64,000 bases of DNA, from contig NZ_MUHD01000005.1 of assembly GCF_002217395.1 (NCBI RefSeq), forward strand, positions 1-64,000, written 5' to 3'. Each line of letters starts with the position of its first letter. The stretch's first letter is position 1. Position numbers and translations under genes: made by a program. Below the pieces are notes generated by a model that worked only from the letters and a program-made list of their open reading frames with translations, was not told where the DNA came from and made no database searches. Of this stretch, positions 16,282-24,422 are shown piece after piece. Source of the stretch: Flavobacterium plurextorum (GTDB lineage Bacteria > Bacteroidota > Bacteroidia > Flavobacteriales > Flavobacteriaceae).

Positions 16282-18735
16282 ATGTCAAATCATAAAATAC
16301 TCACTATTGACAATCTGTCACTTCAAGAATTTGATTCAGAAGCAGAATTAATTCCATTATTAACTCCAGAGGACGAGGAGGAAATGAACAACGAAGAACT
16401 TCCTGTTTCGCTTCCAATTTTGCCATTACGTAATACCGTTTTATTTCCAGGCGTTGTAATTCCAATTTCTGCAGGAAGAGACAAATCAATTAAACTGATA
16501 AATGATGCCAATGCAGGCGGAAAAATTATTGGTGTAGTTTCTCAAATTAACGAAGAAGACGAAGATCCATCAAAAGATGATATTCATAAAATAGGAACTG
16601 TAGCACGAATTTTACGTGTTTTAAAGATGCCTGACGGAAATGTAACCGTTATTTTACAAGGAAAAAAACGTTTTGAAATTGACGAAGTTGTTTCAGAAGA
16701 GCCTTATATAACTGCTACAATCAAAGAAGTATCAGAAGAACGTCCAGACGAAAATGACACCGAGTTTACTGCGATCTTAGATTCTGTAAAAGAATTGGCA
16801 ATTCAAATTATAAAAGAAAGTCCAAATATTCCATCAGAAGCGACATTTGCGATAAAAAACATTGAAAGCCAGTCGTTTTTGATCAATTTTGTTTCTTCGA
16901 ATATGAATTTATCCGTAAAAGAAAAACAAGGTTTGTTATCTATTAACGGATTAAAAGACAGAGCTCTTGAAACTTTACGTTATATGAACGTTGAGCTGCA
17001 AAAGCTGGAATTAAAAAATGACATCCAGTCAAAAGTTCGTTTTGATTTAGATCAGCAGCAGCGCGAATATTTTCTTCACCAGCAAATGAAAACCATCCAA
17101 GAAGAATTGGGAGGTGTTTCGCAGGAAGAAGAAATGGACGAAATGGGGCAGAAGGCGAAAACCAAAAAATGGGACGAAAAAACGCAGAAACATTTCGAGA
17201 AAGAATTATCTAAAATGCGCCGCATGAATCCACAATCTCCTGATTTTGGAATTCAGCGTAACTATTTAGAGTTGTTTTTAGAATTGCCTTGGGGCGAATA
17301 TTCTAAAGATAAATTTGATTTAAAACACGCTCAAAAAATATTAGATAAAGATCACTTTGGTCTTGATGAAGTTAAGAAAAGAATGATTGAGCATTTGGCA
17401 GTTTTAAAATTGCGAAATGATATGAAATCTCCAATTATATGTTTAACAGGGCCTCCAGGAGTTGGAAAAACTTCTATCGGGCGTTCAGTTGCAGAAGCCT
17501 TAGGTCGTGAGTATGTTCGTATTTCATTAGGTGGTTTACGTGACGAAGCGGAGATTCGCGGGCATAGAAAAACATACATCGGTGCTATGCCGGGAAGAAT
17601 TATTCAGAGTTTGAAAAAAGCAGGAACATCAAATCCGGTTTTCATTTTAGATGAAATCGATAAGTTATCAAACGGAAACAGCGGCGATCCTTCATCTGCA
17701 TTATTAGAAGTTTTAGATCCAGAGCAAAACAATGCTTTTTATGATAATTTCCTAGAGATGGGATATGATTTATCTAAAGTTATGTTTATTGCTACTTCAA
17801 ACAATATGGCGGCGATTCAGCCTGCATTGCGTGATAGAATGGAAGTTATAAAAATGTCTGGTTATACAATTGAAGAAAAAGTAGAAATTGCTAAAAGACA
17901 TCTTTTTCCAAAACAATTAGAAGCACATGGATTAACTTCTAAAGATCTAACTATTGGAAAAAAACAATTAGAAAAAATTGTTGAAGGTTATACAAGAGAA
18001 TCAGGTGTTCGTAACTTAGAAACTAAAATTGCTCAAGTAATTCGTAACGCAGCAAAAGCTGTTGCGATGGAAGAGGAGTATAACAAAAAAGTTACAGACG
18101 AAGATATCGTAAAAGTTTTGGGCGTACCAAGATTAGAGCGTGACAAATACGAGAATAATGATGTTGCAGGAGTTGTAACAGGTTTAGCGTGGACAAGTGT
18201 TGGAGGAGATATTTTATTTATAGAATCATTGATTTCTGAAGGAAAAGGTGCTTTGACCATTACAGGAAACCTTGGTAATGTAATGAAAGAATCTGCTACA
18301 ATTGCTCTGGAATACATCAAAGCAAATGCTAAAAAGTTAGGTTTAGGAATTGAGTTATTTCAAAAATACAATATTCACTTGCACGTGCCGGAAGGAGCGA
18401 CCCCAAAGGATGGTCCAAGTGCAGGTATTGCAATGCTGACTTCATTAGTTTCGTTATTGACACAAAAGAAAGTGAAAAAAAATCTTGCTATGACAGGAGA
18501 AATTACACTTCGCGGTAAAGTATTACCAGTTGGCGGAATTAAAGAAAAAATCTTAGCAGCAAAAAGAGCAGGTATTAAAGAAATCATTTTATGTCACGAG
18601 AATAAAAGTGATATTGATGAAATTAAAGCAGAATATCTAGAAGGACTTACTTTTCATTATGTAAAAGAAATGAGCGAAGTATTGGCATTAGCACTTACAG
18701 ATCAAAATGTAAAAAATGCCAAAGTATTGAAATAA
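16282..18735 (+). CDS. lon: ATP-dependent Lon protease
   Basis: 817 aa, the usual length. Degrades misfolded and regulatory proteins in the cytoplasm. An N-terminal LON substrate domain (from LPILPLRNTVLFPGVV, about 45-250), coiled coil, and AAA+ module with Walker A GPPGVGKTS (about 390), Walker B VFILDEIDKL and the GLRDEAEIRGH pore region. The protease domain has Ser713 in KDGPSAG and Lys754 in GGIKEK forming the catalytic dyad. A short acidic N-terminal extension (about 40 residues) is usual in Bacteroidota. It is followed by a strong terminator, then porQ. Confidence 0.97.
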   Translation: MSNHKILTIDNLSLQEFDSEAELIPLLTPEDEEEMNNEELPVSLPILPLRNTVLFPGVVIPISAGRDKSIKLINDANAGGKIIGVVSQINEEDEDPSKDDIHKIGTVARILRVLKMPDGNVTVILQGKKRFEIDEVVSEEPYITATIKEVSEERPDENDTEFTAILDSVKELAIQIIKESPNIPSEATFAIKNIESQSFLINFVSSNMNLSVKEKQGLLSINGLKDRALETLRYMNVELQKLELKNDIQSKVRFDLDQQQREYFLHQQMKTIQEELGGVSQEEEMDEMGQKAKTKKWDEKTQKHFEKELSKMRRMNPQSPDFGIQRNYLELFLELPWGEYSKDKFDLKHAQKILDKDHFGLDEVKKRMIEHLAVLKLRNDMKSPIICLTGPPGVGKTSIGRSVAEALGREYVRISLGGLRDEAEIRGHRKTYIGAMPGRIIQSLKKAGTSNPVFILDEIDKLSNGNSGDPSSALLEVLDPEQNNAFYDNFLEMGYDLSKVMFIATSNNMAAIQPALRDRMEVIKMSGYTIEEKVEIAKRHLFPKQLEAHGLTSKDLTIGKKQLEKIVEGYTRESGVRNLETKIAQVIRNAAKAVAMEEEYNKKVTDEDIVKVLGVPRLERDKYENNDVAGVVTGLAWTSVGGDILFIESLISEGKGALTITGNLGNVMKESATIALEYIKANAKKLGLGIELFQKYNIHLHVPEGATPKDGPSAGIAMLTSLVSLLTQKKVKKNLAMTGEITLRGKVLPVGGIKEKILAAKRAGIKEIILCHENKSDIDEIKAEYLEGLTFHYVKEMSEVLALALTDQNVKNAKVLK

Positions 18736-18764
18736 AAACTTCAAATTGAAGTATTAAATTATTT

Positions 18765-18812
18765 AAAATCCAAATTCCAATTTTTAATTAAGATTGGGAT
18801 TTGGATTTTTTT
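18765..18812 (+). terminator. Terminator after lon
   Basis: AAAATCCAAATTCCAAT pairs with ATTGGGATTTGGATTTT, a 17-bp stem with one mismatch, followed by T residues. It separates lon from porQ. Confidence 0.88.
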
Positions 18813-18891
18813 TAAATGTAGTTTATTTTTTTAGGTTTATAATTTTACCTTCGCAACTGCGTTATTCCCATATAGGAACGCCAAGAAAAGA

Positions 18892-19911
18892 ATGCTAAAA
18901 CATTTTGTTTTATTTTTTGTGATATTCGTTTGTTCGGTTTCTTTCGGACAAGTTGGCGGGCGTTACACCTATCAATTTTTAAATTTGACAGCATCACCTA
19001 GGCAGGCGGCTTTAGGAGGTAAAACGATCACTATTTATGATGAAGATGTTAATCAGGCAATGTCTAATCCTGCAGTTTTAAACGACGAAATGGATAATCA
19101 CTTGGCTTTAAATTATGGAAATTACTACGGACAAGCTTCTTATGGAAGTGCTTCGTATGCTTATACCTATGACCGACACGTGCAAACATTTTATGCCGGA
19201 GTTAATTATGTAAACTACGGATCATTTGAAGGTTACGATGAAAATGGGCAGTCAACATCGGATTTTAGAGGAAGTGAAGGTGCATTATCGCTGGGATATG
19301 CCTATAATGTTCCGTATACAGATCTTCATATTGGAGCTAATGTTAAGTTAATAACTTCAACTTTAGAGAGTTATAATTCTGTTGGAGGTGCTATTGATTT
19401 AGGTTTTTTGTATATATTTGAAAAAAATAACGTAAATTTGGCTCTAGTAATCCGTAATATTGGTACACAATTTACAACCTACTCAGGAATACAGGAAAAT
19501 TTGCCCTTTGAAATTACTGCAGGAGCATCGCAAGAATTAGAACATATTCCTATTCGCTGGCATCTTACATTAGAGAATTTGCAACAATGGAATATTTCAT
19601 TTTCGAATCCCGTTCGAGGTGAAACTAATATCGATGGATCGACAAGCAGCGAGAAAGTTTCGTTTGTTAATAACGCTTTAAGGCATGTTGTTTTTGGTGT
19701 GGAGCTATTTCCCAAAAAAGCAATAAATCTGCGTTTAGGATATAATTTTAGAAGAGGGGAAGAATTACGAGTAGAAGAAAAACGTAATTTTTCAGGAGTT
19801 TCATTAGGATTTGGTCTGAAAATGAATAAATTAAAATTTAATTATTCATATTCGAGATACACATTGGCGGCGAATACAAGTCTTTTTGGTCTAATTTTAA
19901 ATTTTCAATAA
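18892..19911 (+). CDS. porQ: Type IX secretion system protein PorQ
   Basis: 339 aa. Signal peptide MLKHFVLFFVIFVCSVSFGQ, then an outer-membrane beta-barrel of the FadL-like PorQ family. Early conserved block YQFLNLTASPRQAALGG and NQAMSNPAVLN, alternating aromatic strands, and a terminal barrel strand (FGLILNF). PorQ is part of the Bacteroidota type IX secretion machinery, which exports proteins with CTD signals. The porQ-cmk neighbourhood is a known arrangement in the phylum, though here two small genes separate them. A promoter-like TAATTTTA box lies near 18840. Confidence 0.9.
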   Translation: MLKHFVLFFVIFVCSVSFGQVGGRYTYQFLNLTASPRQAALGGKTITIYDEDVNQAMSNPAVLNDEMDNHLALNYGNYYGQASYGSASYAYTYDRHVQTFYAGVNYVNYGSFEGYDENGQSTSDFRGSEGALSLGYAYNVPYTDLHIGANVKLITSTLESYNSVGGAIDLGFLYIFEKNNVNLALVIRNIGTQFTTYSGIQENLPFEITAGASQELEHIPIRWHLTLENLQQWNISFSNPVRGETNIDGSTSSEKVSFVNNALRHVVFGVELFPKKAINLRLGYNFRRGEELRVEEKRNFSGVSLGFGLKMNKLKFNYSYSRYTLAANTSLFGLILNFQ

Positions 19912-19916
19912 TTTGT

Positions 19917-20516
19917 ATGAAAATATTTAGTTTATTTTTGTTTATGACTGTGGGGTTTTTTACGGGCACAAACCATTACTTCAAAGAAGAATCTATTACC
20001 AGTTTAGAAATTGAAAGAATCAACAGCAGAATAGGCGATATAAGAAACATGATTACTATCGATAAAAAGTACAATACAAAAATTGCTTTTTTGATTGATA
20101 TGAAAGTGCCTTCTGGAAAAAATCGCTTCTTTGTATACGATTTAGAAAACAACAAGGTTTTAGATCAAGGGCTTGTTGCGCATGGTTCTGGTTCAGAAAC
20201 TGGAATAAAAGGGTTGCTTAGATTTAGTAATACACCAAACTCCAATTGTACTGCGTTAGGCAGATATGTTGTTGAAAAATGCTATAAAGGGATTTTTGGA
20301 AAAGCATATCGATTAAACGGTTTAGAAGAATCTAACAATAATGCTTTAAAAAGAGCAATTGTTTTACATTACTATTCTGCGGTTCCTTATGACGAACAAG
20401 ATTATTATATTAGTAATAGTCACGGTTGTCCAATGGTGAACGAGCAGTTCTTTAAACGAATTGAAAAAATAATTGATAGTTCTAAGTCGAATATTATCTT
20501 AGATATTTATTATTAA
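19917..20516 (+). CDS. L,D-transpeptidase-like catalytic domain protein, copy 1
   Basis: 199 aa. An N-terminal hydrophobic segment (residues 1-18; signal peptide or anchor), then a YkuD-like_2 type domain (PF13645 group). Active-site motif NSHGCPMV near the C-terminus carries the S-x-G-C core with the nucleophilic cysteine, and the upstream histidine is in IVLHYY. Further marks are VAHGSGSET, FSNTPNS and LGRYVV. Such enzymes cross-link or modify peptidoglycan in the periplasm. It starts 5 bases after the porQ stop, so it is probably in the porQ transcript. A close paralogue lies next to it. Confidence 0.85.
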   Translation: MKIFSLFLFMTVGFFTGTNHYFKEESITSLEIERINSRIGDIRNMITIDKKYNTKIAFLIDMKVPSGKNRFFVYDLENNKVLDQGLVAHGSGSETGIKGLLRFSNTPNSNCTALGRYVVEKCYKGIFGKAYRLNGLEESNNNALKRAIVLHYYSAVPYDEQDYYISNSHGCPMVNEQFFKRIEKIIDSSKSNIILDIYY

Positions 20517-20548
20517 AATAATAGTTACCAGTACTTTAAAAAGTATAG

Positions 20549-20601
20549 TCCTTTTATAATTGTAAACAATTGTGTTTTCGATTTTAAAAGGATTTTTTTT
20601 T
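20549..20601 (+). terminator. Possible terminator between the two transpeptidase genes
   Basis: TCCTTTTA at 20549-20556 pairs with TAAAAGGA at 20585-20592 around an inner AATTGTAAACAATT hairpin, followed by a T-run. The stem is AT-rich, so the call is tentative. It could separate porQ-copy 1 from copy 2-cmk. Confidence 0.45.
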
Positions 20602-20614
20602 GCCTTAGTTATTT

Positions 20615-21220
20615 ATGAAAAAGATATTATTTGTCGCAGTTTTCATTCTCTTAGCATTTGCGGTTTATAGATTTGTTTGCAGAAATGAGAATCTGAAAGA
20701 AAAAGAGAAAAATGAAGAAAGATTTAGTTCTCAGGTAAATGAAATTAAAAAGTTGCTTAAGAAAGATTCGAAATACAATCAGGATATAGTGTTTTTAATT
20801 GATATGAAAATACCTTCAGGTAAAAATCGATTCTTTGTTTATGATTTAAAAACAAATAAAATTATAGATCAAGGTTTGGTAGCTCATGGTTCAGGTTCTG
20901 AAACAACAACGAAGGGGAAACTTAAATTTAGTAATGTGCCAAATTCCTTAAGTACTTCATTAGGCAGATATTCGATAGGAAATTCTTATGTTGGTAAGTT
21001 CGGAAAAGCATATAGACTACATGGTTTAGATTCAACTAATAGTAATGCTTTTAAGCGAGATATTGTTTTTCATTACTATTATGATGTTCCGTATAAAGAG
21101 AAAGATGGTTACATTTGTAACAGCTTTGGCTGTCCAATGGTCAATAAGAAATATTTTGAAAGAATGGCTGAAATTATAGATAACTCAGAATCTGATATTT
21201 TAATGAGTATTTATTACTAG
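20615..21220 (+). CDS. L,D-transpeptidase-like catalytic domain protein, copy 2
   Basis: 201 aa, a paralogue of the previous gene across the full length (shared IAFLIDMK/VFLIDMK, PSGKNRFFVYDL, GLVAHGSGSET, LGRY, FGKAYRL.GL, YISN/YICNS.GCPMV). One N-terminal membrane segment (KILFVAVFILLAFAVYRFV), then a charged linker (KEKEKNEERF) and the catalytic domain. The active-site motif reads NSFGCPMV: the cysteine stays, but the histidine beside the Ser of copy 1 is Phe. The upstream His in IVFHYY is kept. It was probably made by tandem duplication. cmk follows after 34 bases. Confidence 0.83.
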   Translation: MKKILFVAVFILLAFAVYRFVCRNENLKEKEKNEERFSSQVNEIKKLLKKDSKYNQDIVFLIDMKIPSGKNRFFVYDLKTNKIIDQGLVAHGSGSETTTKGKLKFSNVPNSLSTSLGRYSIGNSYVGKFGKAYRLHGLDSTNSNAFKRDIVFHYYYDVPYKEKDGYICNSFGCPMVNKKYFERMAEIIDNSESDILMSIYY

Positions 21221-21254
21221 AGGCTTTTAGGAATAAAAATTAAAACATAAAAAA

Positions 21255-21947
21255 TTGAAAAAAATTACAATTGCTATCGACGGATTTTCATCAACAGGAA
21301 AAAGTACATTAGCAAAACAATTGGCAAAAGAACTTGAATATGTATATGTAGATACTGGAGCAATGTATCGTGCGGTAGCTTATTTTGCTATGCAGAATAA
21401 GTTTATTGGAGTTGATTTTTTTGATAAAAATGCTTTGATAAATGCTTTGTCAAAGATTCAGTTAGAATTTAAATTTAATACGGAATTAGGTTTTGCCGAA
21501 ATGTATTTGAATAATGAAAACGTTGAAAAACAAATACGAACTATTGAAGTTTCAAATTATGTGAGTAAAGTGGCAGAAGTTTCGGAAGTGCGTGCTAAAT
21601 TAGTAGAGCAGCAGCAGGAAATGGGAAAAAATAAAGCAATAGTAATGGACGGAAGAGATATAGGAACTGTTGTTTTTCCTAATGCTGAACTTAAAATATT
21701 CATGACTGCCAGTGCCGAAACTCGCGCACAAAGACGTTTTGATGAATTGCAGCAAAAAGGAGATAATGTTTCGTATGAAGATGTTTTAAAGAATGTGGTT
21801 GAAAGAGATTATATTGATACACACCGTGAAGATTCTCCTTTGGTGATAGCAGATGACGCAATAGAAATAGATAATTCTTACTTAAATAAAAAAGAGCAGT
21901 TTGAGTCCGTTTTAGAATTGGTAAATGATGCTTTAAAAACCATTTAA
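21255..21947 (+). CDS. cmk: Cytidylate kinase
   Basis: 230 aa. Phosphorylates CMP and dCMP with ATP. P-loop GFSSTGKST at about 9-17 (residue 1 being the TTG), then YVDTGAMYRA, the GRDIGTVVFPNAELKIFMTAS core with the CMP-binding Arg-Asp, and a lid with RAQRR. The start is TTG at 21255: the first in-frame ATG is in GAMYRA and would delete the P-loop. No Shine-Dalgarno is evident. It is downstream of porQ and the two transpeptidase-like genes. Confidence 0.95.
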   Translation: MKKITIAIDGFSSTGKSTLAKQLAKELEYVYVDTGAMYRAVAYFAMQNKFIGVDFFDKNALINALSKIQLEFKFNTELGFAEMYLNNENVEKQIRTIEVSNYVSKVAEVSEVRAKLVEQQQEMGKNKAIVMDGRDIGTVVFPNAELKIFMTASAETRAQRRFDELQQKGDNVSYEDVLKNVVERDYIDTHREDSPLVIADDAIEIDNSYLNKKEQFESVLELVNDALKTI

Positions 21948-22016
21948 TTTTTTGTAGATATTATTTTTAATGGTAGTTTTACCGCTTCATTTTTACTAAA
22001 AAGACAATTTCATCAT

Positions 22017-23393
22017 ATGGGAATTAAAAATAGATTAATTGTAATGAGCTTTCTTCAGTTTTTTGTTTGGGGAGCTTGGCTTATCACAATTGGAAATTAT
22101 TGGTTTGGAACCAAAAATTGGGAAGGAACACAATTTGGTTTAGTATTTGGAACCATGGGAATTGCTTCTTTGTTTATGCCAACTTTAACTGGAATTATTG
22201 CCGACAGATGGGTAAATGCCGAAAAATTATATGGTGTTTTGCATATTGCTTATGCGGCAGTTTTATTTGGAATTGCTCATGTGACTACTCCAGATAATTT
22301 TATTTATGTAATGTTTGCGGCAATGTGCTGTTATATGCCGACAATTGCATTAAGTAATTCAATTTCTTACACTTCACTGAAGTTGAATAATAAAAACATT
22401 GTAAAAGATTTTCCGCCAATTCGTGTTTGGGGAACAATTGGTTTTATTGCCGCAATGTGGATTACTAATTTAAGCGGAAGTAAAGCAACTGAATATCAGT
22501 TTTATATTGCTGGAATTGGGGCTTTAATTTTAGGAATTTATGCTTTTACATTACCAAAATGTGAGCCGCAGCGTTTAACTAAAGAAGACGCTTCGTTAAC
22601 CGAAACTTTGGGCTTAGAAGCTTTTAAATTATTTGGTAATTATAAAATGGCTTTGTTTTTTGTTTTTTCTATGTTTTTAGGAGGAGCACTTCAATTGACA
22701 AATGCGTATGGAGATGTGTTTTTAGATGAGTTTAAACATTTTCCAAAATATGCTGATTCTTTCGTGATTCAGTATTCGACTATTATTATGTCGATCTCTC
22801 AAGTTTCTGAAACGTTGTTTATCTTGGCGATTCCGTTTTTCTTAAGACGTTTTGGAATCAAACAAGTGATGCTTATTAGTATGCTGGCTTGGGTTTTACG
22901 CTTTGGATTATTTGCTTTTGGAGATCCTGTTGGCGGATTATGGATGATTATTATGTCTTGTATCGTGTACGGAATGGCATTTGATTTCTTTAATATTTCA
23001 GGTTCATTATTTGTAGAAAGTAATACAGATTCTAAAATACGTTCTTCTGCACAAGGTTTGTTTATGATGATGACCAATGGAGTAGGAGCGGTTTTAGGAA
23101 GTTTAACTTCTGGTTGGGCGATTGATCGTTTCTTTACAAAATCATTCACCAATACTACTGAATTAGCAGGTTTTTTACAAACTGATGTAACAAATTCTAA
23201 GATGTTAGAATTTGTAAAAGGTCAAGGAAATTCGATTTCGACAGATGGAATTTTTGCTAATCCGATTTTGATGAAAGATTGGCATACGATCTGGCTTTCA
23301 TTTGCGGCTTATGCTTTGGTTATTGCAATTGCTTTTGCTGTGTTGTTTAAACATAAACATGATCCGAAAGAGATTGAGAATTTGAGTCATTAA
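22017..23393 (+). CDS. Nucleoside permease (NHS-type MFS, NupG-like)
   Basis: 458 aa with about 12 membrane segments. The start MGIKNRLIVMSFLQFFVWGAWLITIG matches the nucleoside:H+ symporter group (NupG/XapB), as do IRVWGTIGFIAAMW and GIIADRWVNAEKL. It probably imports nucleosides across the inner membrane, which fits its position after cytidylate kinase although the pathway link is only suggestive. It is 69 bases after cmk. The next element downstream is a long perfect hairpin (23453-23500) that can act as its terminator. Confidence 0.87.
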   Translation: MGIKNRLIVMSFLQFFVWGAWLITIGNYWFGTKNWEGTQFGLVFGTMGIASLFMPTLTGIIADRWVNAEKLYGVLHIAYAAVLFGIAHVTTPDNFIYVMFAAMCCYMPTIALSNSISYTSLKLNNKNIVKDFPPIRVWGTIGFIAAMWITNLSGSKATEYQFYIAGIGALILGIYAFTLPKCEPQRLTKEDASLTETLGLEAFKLFGNYKMALFFVFSMFLGGALQLTNAYGDVFLDEFKHFPKYADSFVIQYSTIIMSISQVSETLFILAIPFFLRRFGIKQVMLISMLAWVLRFGLFAFGDPVGGLWMIIMSCIVYGMAFDFFNISGSLFVESNTDSKIRSSAQGLFMMMTNGVGAVLGSLTSGWAIDRFFTKSFTNTTELAGFLQTDVTNSKMLEFVKGQGNSISTDGIFANPILMKDWHTIWLSFAAYALVIAIAFAVLFKHKHDPKEIENLSH

Positions 23394-23452
23394 GATTCTA
23401 GTTTTTAGATTTTAAAAGATCTAAGGGCAAAAAGGAATAATCTAATAAAATA

Positions 23453-23500
23453 AAAAATACCACAAAAGTTTCCATTGTTGGAAACTTTTGTGGTATTTTT
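23453..23500. terminator. 22-bp perfect palindrome: terminator and possible operator of the toxin gene
   Basis: Left arm 23453-23474 and right arm 23479-23500 are perfectly complementary over 22 bp with a TTGT loop (core CCACAAAAGTTTCCA / TGGAAACTTTTGTGG). A T-run ends the right arm and an A-run starts the left arm, so it can terminate in both directions. It ends 16 bases before the toxin start at 23517, so it may also serve as an autoregulatory site for the toxin-antitoxin operon. Confidence 0.8.
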
Positions 23501-23516
23501 GTTATACATAAGTTTG

Positions 23517-23849
23517 ATGAAATACTTTGAAACAAAATTTTTGGAAGAAGCTGATGAATTTATTTCTAGGCTTGACCGAAAAATAATTGCTAAAATCTTA
23601 TATAATATTGATTTGGCTGAAAAAAATCATGATCCAAGATTGTTTAAAAAGCTTAAAGATGATATTTGGGAGTTCAGAATTAAATTTAGCGGTTTGCAAA
23701 TAAGATTTTTAGCTTTTTGGGATAAAACTGACAATAAAGAGACTTTAGTTTTTGCGACTCATGGTTTTGTGAAAAAAGTTGATAAAGTTCCAACAAAGGA
23801 AATTGAGAGAGCAAATAAAATTAGGTTGAATTATTTCGAGAATAAATAA
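23517..23849 (+). CDS. RelE/HigB-type toxin (Gp49-like, PF05973 group)
   Basis: 110 aa from ATG 23517. Small basic mRNA-interferase-like fold: FLEEADEFISRLDRKIIAKILYNIDLAEKN helices, then LKDDIWEFRIKFSGLQIRFLAFWDK strands and a FATHGFVKKVDKVPTKEIERA end, the signature of the phage-derived Gp49-like/HigB-type toxins ('fr.LkddlwElR....g..yRily....i.llhgF.KKt.ktP..eie.A'). An earlier ATG/TTG frame extension back to 23475 lies inside the palindrome and is rejected. The antitoxin gene follows after 10 bases, giving the toxin-first order of HigBA-like systems. Confidence 0.9.
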   Translation: MKYFETKFLEEADEFISRLDRKIIAKILYNIDLAEKNHDPRLFKKLKDDIWEFRIKFSGLQIRFLAFWDKTDNKETLVFATHGFVKKVDKVPTKEIERANKIRLNYFENK

Positions 23850-23859
23850 AATTTAAAAA

Positions 23860-24186
23860 ATGGCAAAAGCAACAGTAAAATCATATTCTCTTTCTGAAAT
23901 GAAAGATAAATATATTGGTGAAATAGGAACTTCAGAAAGAGATCAGTATGAATATGAGCTTAATATGGAGATTCTGGGCAGAATGATTAAAACTGCTAGA
24001 AAAGAACGAAATCTAACTCAGGAACAATTAGGAGAGTTAATAGGAGTTAAAAAAGCGCAAATTTCAAAACTAGAAAGCAGTATAAATAGCGCTACAATTG
24101 ATACTATAATTAAAGTTTTTAAAGCTTTGAAGGCAGAGATAAGTTTTAATGTAAAGATTGAGAATCAAAATTTGCAGGTTTCGTAA
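23860..24186 (+). CDS. XRE-family antitoxin (HigA-like)
   Basis: 108 aa. N-terminal part SLSEMKDKYIGEIGTSERDQYEYELNME probably binds the toxin; the C-terminal helix-turn-helix (GRMIKTARKERNLTQEQLGELIGVKKAQISKLESS, about 42-78) binds DNA. The length and order after a Gp49-like toxin fit a HigA-type antitoxin that represses its own operon. The pair lies between a nucleoside permease and rpsA, and is followed by a truncated copy of a dispersed repeat, which hints that the module was gained. Confidence 0.9.
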   Translation: MAKATVKSYSLSEMKDKYIGEIGTSERDQYEYELNMEILGRMIKTARKERNLTQEQLGELIGVKKAQISKLESSINSATIDTIIKVFKALKAEISFNVKIENQNLQVS

Positions 24187-24248
24187 GATTGTAGCGGATA
24201 GCGGGACTTCAGGTCTTGAAAAACCCAAAAACGTCTGCTTCCGAGCAA
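24187..24248 (-). repeat. Truncated copy of a Flavobacterium dispersed repeat
   Basis: Read on the minus strand, it contains CCCGCTATCCGCTACAATC, which matches the CCTGCTCTCGGCTACATC part of the fuller repeat at 26359-26440 (most bases shared). The rest of that repeat is not seen here. It follows the antitoxin stop directly. Confidence 0.55.
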
Positions 24249-24273
24249 TTGATTGATAATCATTTGAATTTAT

Positions 24274-24304
24274 TTTGTAAGTACAGAAATTTGTAGTAAT
24301 TTTG
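24274..24304 (+). promoter_or_regulatory. rpsA promoter (Bacteroidota type)
   Basis: TTTG at 24274-24277 and TAATTTTG at 24297-24304 with a 19-base spacer match the phylum consensus well. Transcription would start near 24311, giving a leader of about 110 bases. Confidence 0.65.
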
Positions 24305-24361
24305 CAAACCTTTTGGCAGAGAAGAGTTTCCATTAGGTATCAACCATTTATGTAAAACAAC

Positions 24362-24404
24362 TTCTGTTTTTTCTATCGCTTTGAGAAACTCAAGAAAAAC
24401 AGAA
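24362..24404 (+). promoter_or_regulatory. Leader hairpin of rpsA mRNA
   Basis: TTCTGTTTTTTCT at 24362-24374 pairs with AGAAAAACAGAA at 24393-24404 (one bulge), with an 18-base loop, ending 18 bases before the start codon. It could mediate S1 autoregulation, as known for other rpsA leaders; this is inference. Confidence 0.4.
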
Positions 24405-24422
24405 TACAAATTTTTTATCAGC

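Noticed and set aside
20615..21220. Copy 2 transpeptidase-like gene as a pseudogene
   Set aside because: The frame is intact with the catalytic Cys and His kept; only one motif residue differs.
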